A DNA stretch of 64,000 nt. It comes from Crotophaga sulcirostris. Lineage: Eukaryota; Chordata; Aves; Cuculiformes; Crotophagidae. Positions 58,875 through 64,000 of this stretch are shown in pieces. How positions within the stretch are numbered: the first letter of the stretch is position 1; every line of letters begins with the position of its first letter. The translations under genes were made by a program, and so were the position numbers. The stretch spans positions 239,417-303,416 of the forward strand of contig VYZB01000387.1 of assembly GCA_013397455.1 (NCBI GenBank), given 5' to 3'. The notes beneath the pieces were generated by a model that was not told where the DNA came from, did not search any database, and saw nothing but the letters and a program-made list of their open reading frames with translations.

Positions 58875-61800
58875 AAATCTCAAATCAGGCAGGAGAACGG
58901 AGTACAGGCCCACAGTGCCTGGGGTGGGTGTAGAACAGGGAGCAGTAACAGTAGCCAGGGACAACCAGCAGTGCTGATACAGATGTGGTGATGAGGCAGG
59001 TCCCAGCTGAAGCCAGAAAGCCAGGTTGGTGGGTCAGGGCTGGGTGCAGGGATGTGCATAGCCGGGCACAGGAGCACAGGGATCTGCACTGTAGCTCCAG
59101 TCAGGGCCAAAGGCTTGGGCCAGGGAAAGCAGGGACAGTCCCCTAAAAGCTGAGGCTTCTCTCGACCCTTGCTCGTGAAGCTCTGCTCCCAGTGACTTGG
59201 AAGCACATCTGTCTTATGTCAGAACAGGCATGCACACCGATGGGCAAACCCAGAGAAGATATACAGAAAGAAGATGCAGAGCCTGTAGTGTACTGGAGGC
59301 CAACGATGGGTGCTAGTGTTTCTTCAAATATGTTGTGCCTCAAAAATGACTAGGGTAGTATATAAAGAGTCCATTTATGAGTGTCTTAACAAGCTGATAT
59401 TGTGAAGGATTACATCACTATTTTCATAAATGTTCGATTGATAAATCCAATATGGATTTATCAAAGGTATGAACTTCCTGTCCAGTCTCACAGATGACAG
59501 GAGACTGGGAATGTCAGGAACTGAAAAGAACTATTTGAGGAATACCAAGAAGGGAACTAAAAATTAAAAATAAATACGGGTAACATAGCATTAGTGTATG
59601 TACTGAATGCACTGTGAAGTAGGAACAGTTAAATCAAATGTGTATGGCAGACACATTAAGCAATTGCAGTCTTAAAAATAATCTTTCTTCAAGAATCTTT
59701 GTTAATTAGCTACTTGATCTTTTTATTTGCTGGTCTTCAGGTCACTATTTAAATCTGAGAGAAATTTAAATTGAAATAATAAACTTAGTGTCTTAATAGC
59801 TATGTTCTTTAGAAGCTATAAGTAAATTGTCTGCTTAAAATAAACACTTTGCCTATAGATCTGTGTGATGTTTCACTACTATGTAATTTCAATGCAGAAT
59901 AGCTTCTTTGCAGGGAATTCAGTCTGTCACTGGATGTTTAAATTTTCAGTGTCTGTTCTCATGGCAACAGGAATTGATCCTGGTACCCACTGTGTTCAAC
60001 ATAAATTAATTTAAAGTCATAATATCCTGAAATATTTTATTGTTTAAAAAAACCTTGCTTTTCCTTAGATTTATTGCAGTAAAAAATAGCTATACTTGAA
60101 ATAGCATTAAAAATGCATTGTTTCTCAGCTAATTATTAGTTTTGCATGCAAAATTCAATAGATTGAACTGAATAAATAATGTATGTATAGAAAATGGTTC
60201 CTCCATTTCTTGTGGAACTATACTGTTCAAATAATATAACTGATGTATTTTAATCATTCTTTGCTTTGAATTTTTAGTCTTTCAGGTTACAGTTTCAGTG
60301 CTTTCAAGTCTGCATGTTAGACTGGTGAAGTGAAATGTTAGTATTCACGATTTTCTCAGATTTCCTGGTTCTTTTGTAGTTTTGACATGCCTCCATGAAA
60401 ACTATTAATTTATGTCTTATGTCTAATTTATCCTATTAACCTTTACTGAAAAGCATAGCTATGCATATATTTAAAGGAGACTGTGTGTCACATGAGAACC
60501 ATTGGGATCCTCATGCTTCTAAGAAGGATTAAGAAGAGATGTTAAAAGCTTGTAGCAAGAAAGGGAGGATAGTTGCAGCAGGCATCACAAAATTATTTTT
60601 TCTTTTGATCTTTGTAAAGTCAGTCACTCACAGCTCAATCAGCTCTCGTATATCTAACTAAAAAGAATAGCTTATGATGTGCAGTATTGTGTAGGGCTCT
60701 TCAGTGTCAATTTCTCTGTTTTGCATAACATTACTGACATTAAAAAAAAATTTCATGGTTTAACCTTCCTGATACGGGTAGATTCTACATATTTCGTTCC
60801 TTATTGTTTCTGCAGTACAGTGTGCTTCTCACAGGACTAATGCTGAAACCATTATTTGAAAAAGCTACATTTCAGTTCTATTTTATACTGAAAAGATTAT
60901 TTGATGATTTTATAATGCATGTGAATAGAATATGATCCTTTCAGAAAACGTGGGCATTGTAAAATGTAACATTTTGAAAGAGTTAATTGAGTGTTTTTCT
61001 GGTAATCAAAGCCTTATTTTTATTATTTATTCTGGCTGTATTAAAAAAAAATCCCAGTTCAATTTGAACAATCATCTTCTAGATACTGAATCTTACAAAC
61101 TGAAACACTTTACACTGCAATAAGCCATGTTTTCAGACTATTTCATTTCTGTGTGGAAAACACTGATTAATATTTAACACTTTAAATATTACTGCTGAAA
61201 TTCAGATGTTAATGTCTGTTGGTGTCTCTATGTGCCTAGCAGTTGTAACCTTGCCATACTGACACATACACATGAGACATTTAACAAAACAGAAATCTGC
61301 TGCAGCTCTGCATGACTCATTTGCACCAGCCACACACATCCATTAATAACCCAGCAGAGACACCAAATAGAATCTAAGGTTCCTTCGGGGATTTGTACTG
61401 CAGTATTTTCTACAAAAACATTAATGGCTCCAAGGTTTCCTCACTTGGATTAAATCTTTCCAAACATCTCTATTTCTTAATGACTATGCCGTCGCTTATT
61501 ATGTTAAACCTTCCGTAAAGAGCTTCAAAGGAGAAAGACTCAGATTGCTATTCTCATATGTCACTGATGGAACAATTGCAGTCTTGTAAGGAACTTCATT
61601 TTGTAGACTGCTTCATTCAAACTAGAAGTGAAATAGTATTTTCTAATTCCTGAATAACTGAAAGAGTTTTCCTTTTCAATTCAGTAAAGATAGAGTTCGC
61701 AACAAACCTATAGAGTTCTAAGGTTCTTACACAAATGTGGATTTAAGTATCACATCAATAAGCACCTTCCATAACATAGAACTTTATTTTCAAGTTCACT

Positions 61801-63796
61801 GTGGGCAGCTTATTACTCAGTTGCTGAACTCAGTTTGTTGGGTCCCTCCTTTCCTTGATAGAAGTACCAGTTCTTTAATATTAGCCAGGTTTTGCAATAG
61901 ACATTGAGAGGATCCTCATAACGTCAAGTAAACTGGTATCTTTCACTTGTACTGTGTTATTTTTTAAAACATCTGTCTGATCAGGGACCTTTCATTTGAT
62001 TATTCTGAGATTTTTCTTTAAAATGTGAACTAATCTTAAATCCTCTTCCCCTATTAGAAGGTGATATACAGGTGCTGTATAAAAAAAAACTGAAACAAGC
62101 CTTTCACTTCAGCTCTGATTTTACTAAATTACTATTTTTATATCACCCAAGTTAATTTTTAAGAGCTTGAATGATTTATCTAACTCCTGGCAAATAGCAA
62201 GTAGCTTATTACACAGCTTAGCTTCACTAAGGAGATACTAAAAACAAATTACTACTAAAATCTGTTGCCTATTTGAAAAGGGGTCTTGCTAGGATTTTTT
62301 TTCCTAAGTACGGAGCAGAGTCCAAGACTTCTCCAGAAATGCAGAATGCTATTGCTAGGAATATATAGCAGTATATTTACTTTTTGAAATTTCCCTAAAT
62401 AAACCATTCTGAATGTCTTTGCTATCACTCTAGGTAAAACTTTCCCAAACCACACACAACTATGAATGTATGCAGCTAAATCACATCATAGCAGAAATCA
62501 AACTTTCAATTAAAATGGTCTTATTTTCACTTATTTGGAAAACTAATATTTTCCAAAATGTAGCTCAGTGAGGATTTTTAGTGTGTGTTTTGGGAGGCTT
62601 TATAGATATTTATATTATATTCTTATATTCTTATAAAGCAAAAAAAAAAGGCATGGTAATAAATCTTGAGGGTTTTGTGTTAGGTCAAGACTTCTGAGTT
62701 TTTAAATATGCCTAGTTTCTCCCACAGTCACTGATAATTTCTTATATATTGTTTCCTTCCAATACCTAAAGTTTATTGGCTTAGGCGAACAGGGCAGTCC
62801 AAATTCAGATGTAAGACAGCAAATTTATTTGCAACAAATGAAGTAATTTACCTGCCATCTCTGTAACATTTACTTAAGAAAGCCTTGAAAATTGTGTCCA
62901 TTTTTGCACTGATCTTCCTTGGACAATTGCTGATCATATTTGATCTGGTTGCAAATAACCCTAGGAAAATGACAAAGTGGTCTGTCAACCTGTCTTGAGG
63001 AAATCTTGAGATCCAGGGTTAGAACACATTACTTCTATTTAAAGAAGAAAGGCTTCGCTCTTCAACAAATAAAAGGAAGGAATTCCCTTCTTGTAAGCTT
63101 AACCTGGTTAGCAGTAAACAATTGTCACTATGAAGTATCCATGTTCACTGATCTGTTTCATTTTTTAACCACCTGCTCTAGCAGAAACAGTTAAAATGAA
63201 ATGATATCCCAAGGATCAATGCCCACTCTTCAGAAACATTTGCATCTCAGCATTCATATTCAGTAAATGTTTTGCTTTCTTAGCTTTCATTCAGCAACTG
63301 GAGACTATTATCCTGGAACAGAGTTGTATGCCAATTACAATATCTCTTGAATCAAAATATTGCATGGACTGATGGTAAATGTTTTGTCTGTCCTATTTAC
63401 AAGCTTAACTGCATGAATTACCCTGTAGTTCAGAGTGGTTGCCTATGCATGTCAGCACTGCTATCTTTTCCTCTCTTGACTTGGTCCCTGTCCTGGTTTT
63501 ACCAAAAGCAACGGATACACTTCTACCAACTTTACAAGGAAAAGTATGAAATCCAACACATAGAAACTGAATTCTCATTTCAAATAGAATGATTAAGTTT
63601 TGCACTTTTTCATTTTCATACTGCTTTCAATAATACAGAGTATTTTGCTAGAAGAATAACAACCTATTGATGTTACTTATCTAGATAGAACAAAAGCATT
63701 GCATTCTGCCAACTATTTGATTGAAAGAACTACAATTAACTTTGATGCTTCAATTGGGACTTCAACTGATAGTTGCATTCTTGTCATGACGCATAG
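58875..63796. other. Noncoding stretch; GC-richer segment at its left end
   Basis: The segment from about 58,880 to 59,230 is noticeably GC-richer than its neighbours and holds a 108-codon minus-strand frame rich in P, L and W that I cannot assign. It might be an unrecognised repeat. The remainder to 63,796 is AT-rich without recognisable genes or repeats. Confidence 0.45.
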
Positions 63797-64000
63797 CTAT
63801 AGACTGGGGACGGAGTGGCTGGAGAGTAGTCAGGCGGAAAGGGACCTGGGAGTGCTGGTTGACAGGAAGCTCAAAATGAGCCAGCAGTGTGCCCAGGTGG
63901 CCAAGAAGGCCAATGGCATCCTGGCCTGCATCAGGAACAGTGTGGCCAGCAGGACCAGAGAAGTTATCGTCCCCCTCTACTCGGCACTGGTCAGGCCTCA
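63797..64000 (+). mobile_element. CR1 fragment cut by the window end
   Basis: Starts at 'tatagactggggacggagtg' and reads [61 protein letters not shown], the CR1 ORF2 C-terminal region. It is uninterrupted to the last base of the window and very similar in sense to 3430-3600. It is 5'-truncated; its 3' end lies outside the window. Confidence 0.94.

Noticed and set aside
63487..63510. Start of another retroviral LTR ('tgtcctggttttacc')
   Set aside because: The following sequence does not continue as the LTR seen at 36168, so a short chance match is more likely.
1..64000. A switch in strand composition (A excess left of the CpG island, T excess right) that would imply divergent transcription
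   Set aside because: I counted sample rows by hand at 600-base spacing. Left of the island A 468 and T 380 (22 rows); right of it, to 31.2 kb, A 386 and T 332 (19 rows). Both sides have A excess, so there is no switch in the part tested.
1..64000. tRNA, rRNA, snRNA, microRNA or CRISPR-like arrays
   Set aside because: None recognised on reading both strands. Repeats seen are interspersed elements or microsatellites. Covariance-model searches would be needed to exclude diverged small RNAs.

Overview
This window looks like ordinary nuclear DNA from a bird. The strongest evidence is repeat content. There are about ten recognisable CR1 (chicken repeat 1) LINE copies on both strands, each 5'-truncated, and those whose 3' end is inside the window end in the 8-base tail repeats typical of avian CR1. 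There are also long terminal repeats of avian endogenous retrovirus families, and older amniote-wide relics (MIR-like SINEs, a hAT-type MITE, a palindromic repeat, a decayed CR1 reverse transcriptase). CR1-derived sequence covers roughly one eighth of the window. The species cannot be named from the sequence alone.

No protein-coding gene could be identified with confidence. The longest gap-free open frame (233 codons, 32480-33181, minus strand) is CR1 reverse transcriptase. The other long frames are either artefacts spanning runs of N or chance frames in AT-rich DNA. The one clear functional landmark is a dense CpG island at about 15,790-17,270, interrupted by a 574-base assembly gap (16201-16774). 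It carries a consensus E2F site, a GC box and a G-quadruplex-capable tract, so it is probably a gene promoter. Its first exon may lie in the gap or just downstream. The sequence does not settle transcription direction; one or both sides could be long introns or intergenic DNA.

Layout: 1-490, the 3' part of a retroviral LTR. 2.7-12.2 kb, four CR1 copies in AT-rich DNA. 15.8-17.3 kb, the CpG island. 17.8-23.3 kb, two CR1 copies. 26.9-27.6 kb, a minus-strand solo-type LTR. 31.7-33.3 kb, the longest CR1, which lacks the segment carrying its catalytic FADD motif. 34.7 kb, a hAT-type MITE with a near-matching 8-bp target duplication. 36.2-36.5 kb, a short plus-strand LTR of the same family as the one at 27 kb. 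40.4-41.1 kb, a very old CR1 coding relic. 43.3-44.2 kb, a CR1 copy containing the second assembly gap. 45.7 and 49.7 kb, MIR-like SINEs on opposite strands. 51.5 and 58.4 kb, minus-strand CR1 copies. 54.0 kb, a foldback repeat. 63.8 kb to the end, a CR1 copy cut by the window edge.

No RNA gene, CRISPR array, operon or defence-like system was seen, and I found no exciting new system. The leads most worth following are a few splice-site-bounded candidate exons (58,270-58,329; 23,795-23,941; 25,177-25,243), a recursive-splice-like site near 54,744, and the gap in the CpG island.
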